Below, piece by piece: positions 52,364 to 61,572 of a stretch of DNA of 64,000 nt (its first letter is position 1; each line of letters starts with the position of its first letter). The notes below the pieces were generated by a model, which was not told the DNA's origin, did no database searches, and saw nothing but the letters and a program-made list of their open reading frames with translations. Source of the stretch: Marinilabilia rubra (GTDB lineage Bacteria; Bacteroidota; Bacteroidia; Bacteroidales; Marinilabiliaceae); contig NZ_QEWP01000018.1 in assembly GCF_003121985.1 (NCBI RefSeq), forward strand, positions 1 through 64,000, in the 5' to 3' direction. Made by a program: the position numbers and the translations under genes.

Positions 52364-54580
52364 ATGATGCTAAGATTTTTATTGATTGTTTTCTTATCAA
52401 TCAACATACTTTCAGGTTCTACTCAATCCATTGAAGGAACCGTTTACGAACAAAACACAAAAGTACTTCCCGGTGCAAACATCCATTGGGAAGGAACCTC
52501 AACAGGTACAGTCACAGATAAAAATGGCCATTTCTCATTACCAAAAACAAACGAGACTCACACTCTTATTGTTAGCTTTACAGGTCTTCAATCTGACACC
52601 ATTCATGTACTTGATAATCAAAACAATTTAAAGATCACTCTTGACAAAAACCAGGAACTGGATGAAGTCACTATTACAGGACGTGCATCAGGGGCCCACA
52701 TATCAAGAACAGAGCCCGTTACCACCGTTAAAATCACAGAAGAGGAACTATGCCGGGCAGCCTGTTGCAGTCTTTCTGAAAGCTTTGAAACCAATGCTTC
52801 GGTAGATGTTTCTTATTCCGATGCAGCCACCGGAGCCAAACAAATAAAGCTCTTGGGACTTTCAGGAAAATACCTGCAAATGCTGACCGAAACAATGCCC
52901 AACTTTCGTGGCCTTGGAGCCACCTTCGGGTTTGAGTATGTTCCGGGAACCTGGATGGAATCTATTAAAATATCTAAAGGAGCTGCAACTGTAGTCAATG
53001 GTTATGAAGGATTGACCGGTCAAATTAATGTGGAATACAAAAAGCCAACGCATGAAGACAAACTGTTTTTAAACGGTTTTGCCAACTCCAAAGGGCGTTA
53101 TGAGACCAATGCCAATACCCGTATTCACCTTGGAAACCATTGGAAAACCGCCATCCTGGCCCATGCATCTGCCATTGCCGTTGAAAATGATGAGAATAAC
53201 GATGGCTTTCTGGATGACCCCATGACGCAAAAATACAGTCTCATGAATCGATGGGAATACCAAAATCCTGTAGCCCTCAACCTCCAACTTGGATTAAAAG
53301 TGGTTCAGGAAGAACGAACCGGTGGTCAGAAACGATTTGACCGGAATCTGCCCCACTCCTCTCAAGCTGCTTATGGAATTATAATCGACACCAAGCGCGT
53401 GGAAAGCTTTTTAAAAGCAGCCCGATATTTTGCAGATGATGAATCCACAAACTTATCAATGGTCAATAACATTTCTTACCACGAACAAGAATCTCTGTTT
53501 GGAAACAGAGTTTACAATGCAAAGCAGACCCATTTTCGATCGACTTTGATGTTCCAGTCCCAACTCATGCAAAACACCAGGCATAGTTACACAACCGGGC
53601 TGACCTATAAAATGGACATGCTCACTGAAAACTACTCCGGCAACAATATTATTGTTAAAAACCCGGGAATGGAAGAACATGTCAAAGGCCTGTTTTTCCA
53701 ATATACCTGGAACATACCGGAAACATTTACCCTTATTGCAGGGATGAGAGCAGATCATAGTAACCTTTTTGATTTCTTTTTCACTCCACGGTTACACCTA
53801 AAATTTGAGATTGACGAATCGACAACTGTTAGAGGCTCTGCCGGTGCCGGTTACAGAACACCAAAAGTATTGGCTGAAAACAATTCGTTGCTTGCCTCTT
53901 CAAGAAGTTTTGTTGTGGATGAAACCATTGAACAGGAAAAAGGCTGGAATTACGGAGTCAATGTGGCCAAATATTTCTATCCCGGGGATAAAGAAGTGGC
54001 TTTTAATGTGGAGTTCTACCGGACCGATTTCCAAAACCGGTTAGTCATTGATTTTGATAAGTCGGCCCGGGAGTTGCATTTTTACAATTTAAAGGGCAGG
54101 TCATATGCCAACACATTCCAGGCCAGTCTATCATCAGAAATACTAAAAGGGTTGGATGTTTTACTGGCCTACCGTTTAAATGACACCCGTATAACCACTA
54201 ATAATGACCTGCGGAAAAAAGCGCTTCAGAGCCGGAATAAGGGATTGGCCAACATTTCCTACGCCTCATCCAGAGGTAAATGGCAAATTGATTTCACAAG
54301 CCAGTTTAACGGCTCTGGTCGCTTGCCTTCAACAGCAGAAAATCCCATAGAACTGCAAAGAAACATTGAGTTTGACAGTTATACCATTCTCAACAGTCAG
54401 CTCACCCACAACCTTAAAAACTGGAGTTTTTACGGAGGTATTGAAAATCTCACTGACTTTGTACAGAAAAATCCGATTATTGATGCAGAATCACCTTTCA
54501 GTGACTATTTCGATTCTTCCATGGTTTGGGGCCCTATTATGGGAAGGCGGTTTTATTTGGGTTTCAGGTTTAGTATCTGA
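52364..54580 (+). CDS. TonB-dependent receptor (probably metal-related)
   Basis: An outer-membrane receptor of about 738 residues. After a signal peptide it has an N-terminal carboxypeptidase-regulatory-like domain (IEGTVYEQNTKVLPGANI with TVTDKNGHFSL), a plug with LCRAACCSLSESFETNASVDVSYSDAATGAKQIKLLG, and a beta-barrel ending in YLGFRFSI (aromatic last residue region). The tandem Cys CCSLSESF segment is seen in Bacteroidota receptors linked to copper or heavy metals. Start taken at the ATG 52364 (or 52367); an upstream ATG at 52310 adds a non-signal stretch. Substrate inferred from context. Confidence 0.9.
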   Translation: MMLRFLLIVFLSINILSGSTQSIEGTVYEQNTKVLPGANIHWEGTSTGTVTDKNGHFSLPKTNETHTLIVSFTGLQSDTIHVLDNQNNLKITLDKNQELDEVTITGRASGAHISRTEPVTTVKITEEELCRAACCSLSESFETNASVDVSYSDAATGAKQIKLLGLSGKYLQMLTETMPNFRGLGATFGFEYVPGTWMESIKISKGAATVVNGYEGLTGQINVEYKKPTHEDKLFLNGFANSKGRYETNANTRIHLGNHWKTAILAHASAIAVENDENNDGFLDDPMTQKYSLMNRWEYQNPVALNLQLGLKVVQEERTGGQKRFDRNLPHSSQAAYGIIIDTKRVESFLKAARYFADDESTNLSMVNNISYHEQESLFGNRVYNAKQTHFRSTLMFQSQLMQNTRHSYTTGLTYKMDMLTENYSGNNIIVKNPGMEEHVKGLFFQYTWNIPETFTLIAGMRADHSNLFDFFFTPRLHLKFEIDESTTVRGSAGAGYRTPKVLAENNSLLASSRSFVVDETIEQEKGWNYGVNVAKYFYPGDKEVAFNVEFYRTDFQNRLVIDFDKSARELHFYNLKGRSYANTFQASLSSEILKGLDVLLAYRLNDTRITTNNDLRKKALQSRNKGLANISYASSRGKWQIDFTSQFNGSGRLPSTAENPIELQRNIEFDSYTILNSQLTHNLKNWSFYGGIENLTDFVQKNPIIDAESPFSDYFDSSMVWGPIMGRRFYLGFRFSI

Positions 54581-54606
54581 GAAAAATAAATGTTTTAATA
54601 ATATTT

Positions 54607-54647
54607 AAACGGGTAGGGCTGTATTTTTAAAGCCAACCCGTTTTTTT
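54607..54647 (+). terminator. rho-independent terminator
   Basis: AAACGGGT and ACCCGTTT arms with an inner GGCT/AGCC pairing and a T run, 26 bp after the receptor gene. Confidence 0.8.
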
Positions 54648-54733
54648 GTTTTACCGCCCCCTAAGCCACTGTTTCTTTATCGCATTCCGGTTTTTTATTC
54701 TAAATTAGTGTTCTAATCAAATGCTGTTTTGAA

Positions 54734-55519
54734 ATGACGCAAACCAATATCTCTTCAGTAGTGCTTTTCGGAACCGGGAATGTAGGCACTCATTTTGCAA
54801 AAGCCCTGATAGAATCAGGCATTGAACTCAAACAAATTTACAGCAGAAACCCCGACCATGCAAGGGAACTGGGCAGCAAAAAGAATGTCGTTGCCATATC
54901 TGACCTCAAAAAGGCAGATACCACAGCTGATTTGTGGATCATTTCGGTAACCGATGATGCCATCCCCGAAATACTAGACCAACTACCTGATTTCAATGGC
55001 ATTGTAGCTCACACTGCCGGAAGTATTCCAATTGATATATTGTCTCGTTTTGAAAAAAGAGGCGTTTTCTATCCTTTTCAGACATTAAGCAAAGACCGTG
55101 CTGTAGATTACAATGAGGTGCCATTCCTGATTGAGGGCAGTGACCCGGAAACTACCCGCAAATTATTGAAGCTGGCCGGGATACTTTCGGAACGTGTCAG
55201 CGAAGCCGATTCATCTTTAAGAGCAACGTTGCATATTGCGGCGGTGCTGTCGTGTAACTTCGTCAACCATCTGTACACCCTTTCTGCAGATTTGCTTGAG
55301 GAAGGCGGACTCTCATTTAAATACTTAACACCTTTAATAAAAGAAACTACTCAAAAAGTCCTTTACATGCTTCCACAAAATGCCCAAACGGGCCCGGCAA
55401 TTCGCAACGACAAGGCGGTAATAGACAAACATATCGAGAGATTGAGGGACAATCCATCTCTACAGGACATTTACCGTTTGCTCAGCCATGACATTTTGCA
55501 ATACCACAAACGGGAATAA
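54734..55519 (+). CDS. Rossmann-fold plus DUF2520 protein
   Basis: A 261-residue protein with an NAD(P)-binding Rossmann domain starting FGTGNVGTHFAKALIESG and a helical DUF2520 C-terminal domain (LHIAAVLSCNFVNHLYTLSADLL). It resembles a shortened pyrroline-carboxylate reductase-type enzyme and is often found in Bacteroidota next to kdsC-like, ubiA-like and maf genes, as here. The reaction is unknown. It stands 206 bp before the KdsC-like gene with a MITE between them. Confidence 0.88.
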   Translation: MTQTNISSVVLFGTGNVGTHFAKALIESGIELKQIYSRNPDHARELGSKKNVVAISDLKKADTTADLWIISVTDDAIPEILDQLPDFNGIVAHTAGSIPIDILSRFEKRGVFYPFQTLSKDRAVDYNEVPFLIEGSDPETTRKLLKLAGILSERVSEADSSLRATLHIAAVLSCNFVNHLYTLSADLLEEGGLSFKYLTPLIKETTQKVLYMLPQNAQTGPAIRNDKAVIDKHIERLRDNPSLQDIYRLLSHDILQYHKRE

Positions 55520-55557
55520 AGTGTTATTTTCGCCGAACAGACCCAACTATTTACAAT

Positions 55558-55683
55558 CAATAGATCGTTAAACATGAGATATGAGACTATTCTTATAATA
55601 TTGAGCTAATGCATATTAACACGAAAGATTATTCCTATGATCAATTGATTACGATTCTATTGTAAAAGTTTAACGAAGTATTC
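55558..55683 (+). mobile_element. MITE family 1, copy of 126 bp
   Basis: Left terminus CAATAGATCGTTAAAC; right terminus TTTAACGAAGTATTC. Flanks TACAAT and TACAAA match at 5 of 6 bases, a decayed target duplication. It fills most of the gap between the DUF2520 and KdsC-like genes. More diverged than the 36002/39281 pair. Confidence 0.75.
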
Positions 55684-55725
55684 TACAAAATACGAATTCA
55701 AAAAACAGAAAAACAAATCAAAAAT

Positions 55726-56241
55726 ATGACCAATTTCAAAGAAGACCTGATGAAGGTAAAAGCTTTTGCTTTTGATGTTGATGGCGTATTATCGTGGCAG
55801 GTTATTCCGCTTCACCCTTCGGGAGAACCCATGAGGACAGCCAATATTAAGGACGGTTATGCCATTCAACTGGCTGTTAAGCTTGGTTACCCTGTGGCCA
55901 TTATTACCGGTGGCAATACCGGTTCGGTAAAGACCAGATATTCAAATTTAGGAGTGCCGGATGTTTATATGGCTTCATCCAATAAAATGGTTGATTTCGA
56001 AGAATGGACTTCCAGGCATAACTTAAGTCCGGAAAATGTCCTGTACATGGGCGATGACCTGCCCGACTATCCGGTAATGAAAAAGGTTGGCGTTCCTGTT
56101 TGTCCGGCAGATGCTGTTGAAGAGATTAAATCGCTTTGTAAATACATCAGTCATGCTAAGGGTGGTGAAGGCTGCGTAAGAGACGTTATGGAGCAGGTGC
56201 TGCGTGCCCAGGGCAAATGGGGAACTGATTTTACCTGGTAG
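55726..56241 (+). CDS. KdsC-like HAD phosphatase
   Basis: A 171-residue HAD-superfamily phosphatase of the KdsC (3-deoxy-D-manno-octulosonate-8-phosphate phosphatase) type, with motif [10 protein letters not shown], motif [11 protein letters not shown] and motif [16 protein letters not shown] is needed for lipopolysaccharide core. In Bacteroidota this KdsC-like gene is often next to DUF2520, UbiA and Maf genes as here, so a different substrate is possible. Start at the ATG 55726; no capping domain, which is normal for KdsC. Confidence 0.85.
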   Translation: MTNFKEDLMKVKAFAFDVDGVLSWQVIPLHPSGEPMRTANIKDGYAIQLAVKLGYPVAIITGGNTGSVKTRYSNLGVPDVYMASSNKMVDFEEWTSRHNLSPENVLYMGDDLPDYPVMKKVGVPVCPADAVEEIKSLCKYISHAKGGEGCVRDVMEQVLRAQGKWGTDFTW

Positions 56242-56245
56242 CTAT

Positions 56246-56306
56246 TGGAGGCTGGAAGTCAGAGGTTAGAAATTAGAGACTGGAAGTTAGAGGTTGGAAG
56301 TCAGAA
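56246..56306 (+). repeat. degenerate 7-bp tandem repeat
   Basis: Eight or nine heptads with variants TGGAAGT, CAGAGGT and TAGAGGT run from just after the KdsC-like stop to about 56306. Purine-rich strand. No coding capacity. Confidence 0.75.
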
Positions 56307-56381
56307 TAAAAAAGTGTAGACGCTGGCTCTGCACTCACGTATCGAAATAATACCGTGAACAAGAAGCTCTTCACTCACAAC

Positions 56382-57353
56382 ATGAAAACCAAAAGTAAAA
56401 GAAACATGATGGCATTATTGAACCTGGTTCGTTACAAAAACCTGATCATTATTGTGTTGATGCAATGCTTACTGCGTTATGGATTATTAATTCCTGTGTT
56501 GCATTATTATGGTGTTTCTCCCGAACTAAGTCATATCAAATTCGGACTGCTGGTATTGGCTACCGTTTTACTGGCTGCATCTGGTTATGTTATCAACAAT
56601 TATTTTGACGTCAGTATCGATCGCATCAACCGGCCATACAATGTTGTTGTAGGCCGGCAAATCCCCAGAAGGACAGCATTATTATTGCACGTAATCCTTA
56701 CCATTACCGGAGTATTTATCGGACTGTTTCTGGCCTACATAACACGTAAGGAAAACTATGCCCTGATGTTTATTGTCATTCCCGGATTACTCTGGTATTA
56801 TTCAACTACCCTGAAAAAGCAGGTTTTGGTAGGCAACCTTACAATAGCTCTTCTTACCGCCCTTGTTCCTTTTGTGGTAGTATCCATTGAATTTGCCACA
56901 CTGGCCCGGGTTCATGGAGAAGCTATTTTACATTCCGAAGCTTGTTCCACCGCCTGGTTCTGGACCACAGGATTTGCCTTTTTTGCCTTCATTAGCACCA
57001 TAATGCGTGAACTCATTAAAGACATGGAGGATATTGAAGGAGATAAAGAAGCGGGATGCCATACATTGCCTGTTGAAATGGGCATTGATTATTCGAGAAC
57101 AGTTGTGATTATTCTGACCATTGCCTCTGTAACAGCTTTGTGGATCATTCTTTTTATGGTACCCCGCCTTTATGACAGTTATTTAACCTGGGGCTACTTC
57201 TTTGTTTTCTTAACCATACCCTACATATTATTGGCCTATAAAATATTTAAAGCCCGGACCAGAAGACAATTCCATCTCGCCAGTAATCTCAGTAAAATCA
57301 TTATGTTGATGGGCATTTTATTCATTCTTGTTGCCCGAACTTTTTTTGTGTAA
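56382..57353 (+). CDS. UbiA-family prenyltransferase (geranylgeranylglycerol-phosphate type)
   Basis: An inner-membrane prenyltransferase of about 323 residues with eight or nine helices. The two Asp-rich motifs are NNYFDVSIDRINRP and KDMEDIEGDKEAGC. Bacteroidota members of this group are annotated as geranylgeranylglycerol-phosphate geranylgeranyltransferase-like; MenA/UbiA-type activity is also possible. The GTG at 56355 gives an alternative start; I prefer the ATG 56382. Part of the DUF2520-KdsC-UbiA-Maf block. Confidence 0.85.
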   Translation: MKTKSKRNMMALLNLVRYKNLIIIVLMQCLLRYGLLIPVLHYYGVSPELSHIKFGLLVLATVLLAASGYVINNYFDVSIDRINRPYNVVVGRQIPRRTALLLHVILTITGVFIGLFLAYITRKENYALMFIVIPGLLWYYSTTLKKQVLVGNLTIALLTALVPFVVVSIEFATLARVHGEAILHSEACSTAWFWTTGFAFFAFISTIMRELIKDMEDIEGDKEAGCHTLPVEMGIDYSRTVVIILTIASVTALWIILFMVPRLYDSYLTWGYFFVFLTIPYILLAYKIFKARTRRQFHLASNLSKIIMLMGILFILVARTFFV

Positions 57354-57405
57354 AGCAGTTTGAAATACAAAGCCCGTTTTTAAATCCGCAAAAGGTGTAA
57401 TTTTA

Positions 57406-57999
57406 ATGTTCCTTAAAAATCTTGATAAATACACAATCACATTGGCATCGGGCTCACCCCGTCGCCATGATTTATTAAAAAAAGCCGGCATTCATTTTAA
57501 CATAGGCACAGGCAAAGATGTACCCGAAATAATACCGGAAAAAATACATGTGGATGATGTGCCATTGTACCTGGCAAGATTGAAATCTAATGCATGGCAA
57601 GATCTCTGGGAGCAAAAGAGTCAATTGGTCATTACTGCTGATACCATTGTCGCCCTTGATAATCAGGTAATCGGAAAGCCTGAAGACCGGGATGATGCCA
57701 TTGAAATGCTGGAGAACCTTTCCGGACGATCGCACCGCGTTATAACCGGAGTCATTGCCCGGACTTCTGCTGAAGAAAAAGCATTTACAGATATCACCAC
57801 TGTTCACTTTAAGCCTCTCAGCCGCGAACAAATCGAATATTACGTTGACCACTTCGAACCATTTGATAAAGCCGGCTCATACGGCATTCAGGAATGGATA
57901 GGCATAACCGGCATCAACCGCATTGAAGGAAGTTATTTCAATGTTATGGGTTTGCCCGTTTCAAGATTGGTTGATGAATTAGCAACGATAGACCGATAG
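57406..57999 (+). CDS. maf: Maf family nucleotide pyrophosphatase
   Basis: A 197-residue Maf/YhdE-type nucleoside triphosphate pyrophosphatase that hydrolyses dTTP/UTP-type or modified nucleotides. Landmarks are LASGSPRRHDLLKKAGI at the N-terminus, ITADTIVALDNQVIGKP and LSGRSHRVITGV, and GSYGIQEW near the end. Length typical. Last of the four-gene block; 52 bp after the UbiA-like gene. Confidence 0.95.
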   Translation: MFLKNLDKYTITLASGSPRRHDLLKKAGIHFNIGTGKDVPEIIPEKIHVDDVPLYLARLKSNAWQDLWEQKSQLVITADTIVALDNQVIGKPEDRDDAIEMLENLSGRSHRVITGVIARTSAEEKAFTDITTVHFKPLSREQIEYYVDHFEPFDKAGSYGIQEWIGITGINRIEGSYFNVMGLPVSRLVDELATIDR

Positions 58000-58161
58000 A
58001 GATTACTGGATATTTAGAACTCTAAGAAAGAGATACATCATTGTTCAGAATTGGCTAAAAAAATTAGTCCATTTTTAGCAAAGCAAATCTATATCACAAA
58101 CCAATAAAATCATTAAAAACACCTAAAATACATAGTTGTTGACCGTAAAAAACAATCAAAA

Positions 58162-60327
58162 ATGAAGAAATTATTATTAGTACTAATCTCTCTTCATCTG
58201 GCATTTGCCTCATTTGCCAAGGAAGGGATGTGGATTCCGTTACTACTAGAAAAGTACAACATTGAAGAAATGCAGGAGATGGGCTTTCGGCTTACTGCAG
58301 AAGACATTTACAGCATCAATCAGGCAAGTATGAAAGATGCAGTAATGATTTTTGGCGGCGGGTGTACCGGAGAATTAATTTCCGACCAGGGCCTGATAAT
58401 TACCAATCACCATTGTGGTTATTCTGCCATTCAATCACACAGTACCATAGAGAATGATTATCTGACCAATGGTTTTTGGGCAATGTCAAAAGAAGAGGAA
58501 TTGCCCAACCCTGGACTGTCAGTTACTTTTTTGAAATACATGGAAGATGTTACAGACAGTGTTCTTGTGGGGGTTGAAGAATCCATGTCCATGAAGAAAC
58601 GTGAAAAAGTAATTGATGAGAACATCAGCAAAATCAAAGAACGAGCTACCAAAGACAACCATTATACCGCCACAATAAAGCCTTTCTTCCATGGCAATCA
58701 ATACTTCCTGTTTGTCAATGAAGTTTATAAAGACGTACGCCTGGTAGGAGCTCCTCCCTCAGCCATCGGTAAATTCGGAGGAGATACCGACAACTGGATG
58801 TGGCCCCGTCATACCGGTGATTTTTCAGTTTTCAGAATTTATGCCGATGAAAACAACGAACCTGCAGAGTACAGTGAAGAAAACAAACCTTTCATACCCA
58901 AAAAACATTTTCCTGTATCATTAAAGGGGATTGAGGAAGGCGACTTTACTATGGTATTCGGTTATCCGGGAAGCACCGATCAGTATGTACCTTCTTATCA
59001 TCTAAAAATGCTCACAGAAAAAGTTTATCCTGAGCTAATTGAGATCCGTACCCACAAGCTTAATATTATGGATAAATATATGGAACAGGATCCCGGAGTA
59101 CGTATTAAATATGCTGCAAAAAATGCAAGAGTATCCAATTCATGGAAAAGATGGCGTGGTGAAATAAGAGGTTTGGACATCCTTAACGCCCGGGAAAAGA
59201 AAAAAGCATATCAGGAGAAACTCATGCAATGGGTCAATAAAAACAGTGACCGGAAAGCCCATTATGGTCAAATTCTTAATGAATACAAGGATCTCTACGA
59301 AGAATTTGGCGATGTAAAACTGGCCCGGGATCTGCTACTTGAAGTAATTTACCGCAATGGTGTTGAAGTAGCTGAGGTTGCCTCTATGTTCCGGCCGCTT
59401 TTAAAGCTCTATGAAACAGAAGAGGATCCTGGAGAAGAAAAGATCAGTCAGGCAAAGGAGGAAGTTAAAAAGAAAATCAATGACTTTTTTAAAGACTATT
59501 ACCAACCCATTGACAAAGAAGTGACAGCAGATATCCTATCCTTGTATTCGCAGAGTGTTAATCCGGAATTTCTACCTGATGTCTATCGCCGTATCAATGA
59601 AAAATTCAACAATGATTTCCAGGCCTATACTGAAAAGTTATTCCGCAAAACACTATTTGCTGACAAAACTTCAGCCCTTGCCCTTTTGGAAGGATTTTCG
59701 GAGAGAAGCATCAAAAAAGTAAGAAAAGATCCGGCCTGGAAGCTCTATAAAACATTTATGGAAACCTATCGGGATCAGCTTTACCCCCTTTACAACTCTC
59801 TGCGACAGAAAAATGACAGTCTGAACCGCATTTACATGAAGGCACAAATGGAATTTGAATCAGATAAAGTTTTTTATCCTGATGCCAATTTCACCCTTCG
59901 TGTAGGATATGGTAAAGTAAAAGGTTATGAAGCACGTGATGCCATTGAATATGAGCATCTAACCACTATCGAAGGCATTATGGAAAAAGACAACCCGGAA
60001 ATTTATGACTACCGTGTGCCTGAGAAACTGAAAACGCTTTACCGACAAAAAGACTATGGCCGGTATGAAGTAGATGGCACCGTTCCTGTTTGCTTCCTTG
60101 CCACCAACCATACCACCGGAGGTAATTCAGGCAGTCCGGTTGTAAATGCCGAAGGCCATCTGATTGGTGTAAACTTCGACCGTGCCTGGGAAGGTGTTAT
60201 GAGTGATTTGATGTTCAACCCTGAACAATGCCGGAATATTTCACTCGATATCCGCTATGCATTATTTATCATAGATAAGTTTGCGGGTGCAGGTTATCTT
60301 CTGGACGAAATGACGATCATTGAATAG
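58162..60327 (+). CDS. S46 dipeptidyl-peptidase, DPP11-like
   Basis: A 721-residue exported serine peptidase that removes dipeptides in the periplasm. Signal peptide about 1-19. The triad is visible: His in ITNHHCGYSAIQ (near 84), Asp in DNWMWPRHTGDFSVF (near 227) and Ser656 in TGGNSGSPVV. The S1 residue corresponds to Arg674 in NFDRAWEG, equivalent to Arg673 of DPP11, whereas DPP7 has Gly there; preference for Asp/Glu at P1 is therefore expected. Such enzymes feed amino acids from proteins, fitting a proteolytic, asaccharolytic lifestyle. A terminator follows. Confidence 0.94.
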   Translation: MKKLLLVLISLHLAFASFAKEGMWIPLLLEKYNIEEMQEMGFRLTAEDIYSINQASMKDAVMIFGGGCTGELISDQGLIITNHHCGYSAIQSHSTIENDYLTNGFWAMSKEEELPNPGLSVTFLKYMEDVTDSVLVGVEESMSMKKREKVIDENISKIKERATKDNHYTATIKPFFHGNQYFLFVNEVYKDVRLVGAPPSAIGKFGGDTDNWMWPRHTGDFSVFRIYADENNEPAEYSEENKPFIPKKHFPVSLKGIEEGDFTMVFGYPGSTDQYVPSYHLKMLTEKVYPELIEIRTHKLNIMDKYMEQDPGVRIKYAAKNARVSNSWKRWRGEIRGLDILNAREKKKAYQEKLMQWVNKNSDRKAHYGQILNEYKDLYEEFGDVKLARDLLLEVIYRNGVEVAEVASMFRPLLKLYETEEDPGEEKISQAKEEVKKKINDFFKDYYQPIDKEVTADILSLYSQSVNPEFLPDVYRRINEKFNNDFQAYTEKLFRKTLFADKTSALALLEGFSERSIKKVRKDPAWKLYKTFMETYRDQLYPLYNSLRQKNDSLNRIYMKAQMEFESDKVFYPDANFTLRVGYGKVKGYEARDAIEYEHLTTIEGIMEKDNPEIYDYRVPEKLKTLYRQKDYGRYEVDGTVPVCFLATNHTTGGNSGSPVVNAEGHLIGVNFDRAWEGVMSDLMFNPEQCRNISLDIRYALFIIDKFAGAGYLLDEMTIIE

Positions 60328-60346
60328 ATGAAATGAACGGCAAGAA

Positions 60347-60391
60347 AAGGCCCGGGAGTCAAACTAAAAAATAAATCCCGGGCTTTTTTTG
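60347..60391 (+). terminator. rho-independent terminator
   Basis: AGGCCCGGGA and TCCCGGGCTT arms with an 18-nt A-rich loop and T run, 21 bp after the peptidase stop. Confidence 0.85.
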
Positions 60392-60449
60392 CCAATACAA
60401 AAAGGTTAATTCAAATCAGGCAAAAGCCTGCTTTTCAAGCCAATTAGAA

Positions 60450-60615
60450 CAATAGATCATTAGATTTTTAGATACCTGCCTGACGGCAGTCAGGTTAGAT
60501 GCAAGACAATTCGTATAACGCTGAAAAACTGCACATTAACAAAAAGAAAAAATTCATATAATCAATTAATTACAAATCTATTGTAATCCCGATCCATCGG
60601 GATAACGGAGTATTG
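60450..60615 (+). mobile_element. MITE family 1, copy of 166 bp with nested palindromes
   Basis: Left terminus CAATAGATCATTAGAT, right terminus CAATACTCCGTTATCC in reverse. Flanks share only TTA (TTAGAA against TTATAC), so any duplication has decayed. Two extra palindromic blocks sit inside: the 20-bp CCTGCC...TCAGG block at 60475-60494, at the same internal place as in the 25544 copy, and ATCCCGATCCATCGGGAT near the right end. It directly abuts the FkbM gene's stop codon (60616-60618). Confidence 0.8.
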
Positions 60616-61308
60616 TTATACGAAATCCACATTAATAAAAGATAGTTCTCTGCAAGTATCAGATACGCCAAATATTTTAAACCCGGCCTCGTTAAGTAAT
60701 TTAATCAGCTTTTTAGTTTTCTGCCTTCCATCCGGAAAAAGATCAGGATGAATTTCCAGCTGCAGCTGTTTTATTCGAATCTTATCTTTAACAATATCCG
60801 GGATCACATCATATTCGCCACCTTCAATATCCAACTTCAACAAGTCTATCTCCCCAATATCCTTTTCCTCCAGGATTGACACCAGCCTTTTCATCTGAAC
60901 CTTGTAAGCGCTTTCCCTTGTTTGTTTATTTGGTACCACCGAACAGCTTACATGAACGGCGTCTTCCGGAGGATAAAAAAGCACTTCCCCATTCTGTGCG
61001 GCAAGTCCATAATTGGAAAAGGAAAGATTTTCGTTTTTCAGGAGATGTGGTTGAATAAATTCATTAACCCTTGGCGTTGGATCGAAAGTTTGTACTGAAA
61101 CTTCTTTTTCCTCAATCAATGCCTGATCAAAACTGATATCCTCACCTACGCCAAACGAGAAAACTGTACTGCTGGCATCAAGAATCGGGAGATGCACATA
61201 AAAGCCTCCATAATTCGATCCAAGCCATGACTTTTCAATTTTCACCTGAGCATTTATGAATAGTTTTCTTGGACTGAGCCAGATTAAAAACTTTGTTATA
61301 CCAGACAT
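60616..61308 (-). CDS. FkbM-family methyltransferase
   Basis: A 230-residue SAM-dependent methyltransferase. The FkbM region is recognisable from VFSFGVGEDISFD, EVSVQTFDPTPRV and DLLKLDIEGGEYDVIPD. The family methylates sugars or polyketides, often in glycan or natural-product clusters. Here it lies between the DPP11-like peptidase and the carotenoid genes (crtB, crtI) on the same strand as the latter, 264 bp away. Acceptor unknown. Its stop codon abuts a MITE. Confidence 0.85.
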   Translation of the reverse strand: MSGITKFLIWLSPRKLFINAQVKIEKSWLGSNYGGFYVHLPILDASSTVFSFGVGEDISFDQALIEEKEVSVQTFDPTPRVNEFIQPHLLKNENLSFSNYGLAAQNGEVLFYPPEDAVHVSCSVVPNKQTRESAYKVQMKRLVSILEEKDIGEIDLLKLDIEGGEYDVIPDIVKDKIRIKQLQLEIHPDLFPDGRQKTKKLIKLLNEAGFKIFGVSDTCRELSFINVDFV

Positions 61309-61572
61309 AGAACTTGATTTTGATAAAAACTAATATAATCAATCTTTACTAAAAGCCCAGAGGTAAATTATTAGATTTTGGATATATGCACCTGAGTTGA
61401 GATTAACAGTTCGAGGTAAAATTCGGCCCCTCCTGTATTCGATGCATCACAAAAACAAAGAAAAATAACAGAGCCAGAAACAAAGGTATAACTTCATCTC
61501 CGGCTCAAATCCCATTAAATTTCGCAGGCAAAAATATTATCATCGATTACAAAGAGCTAAAAATAATATTTA

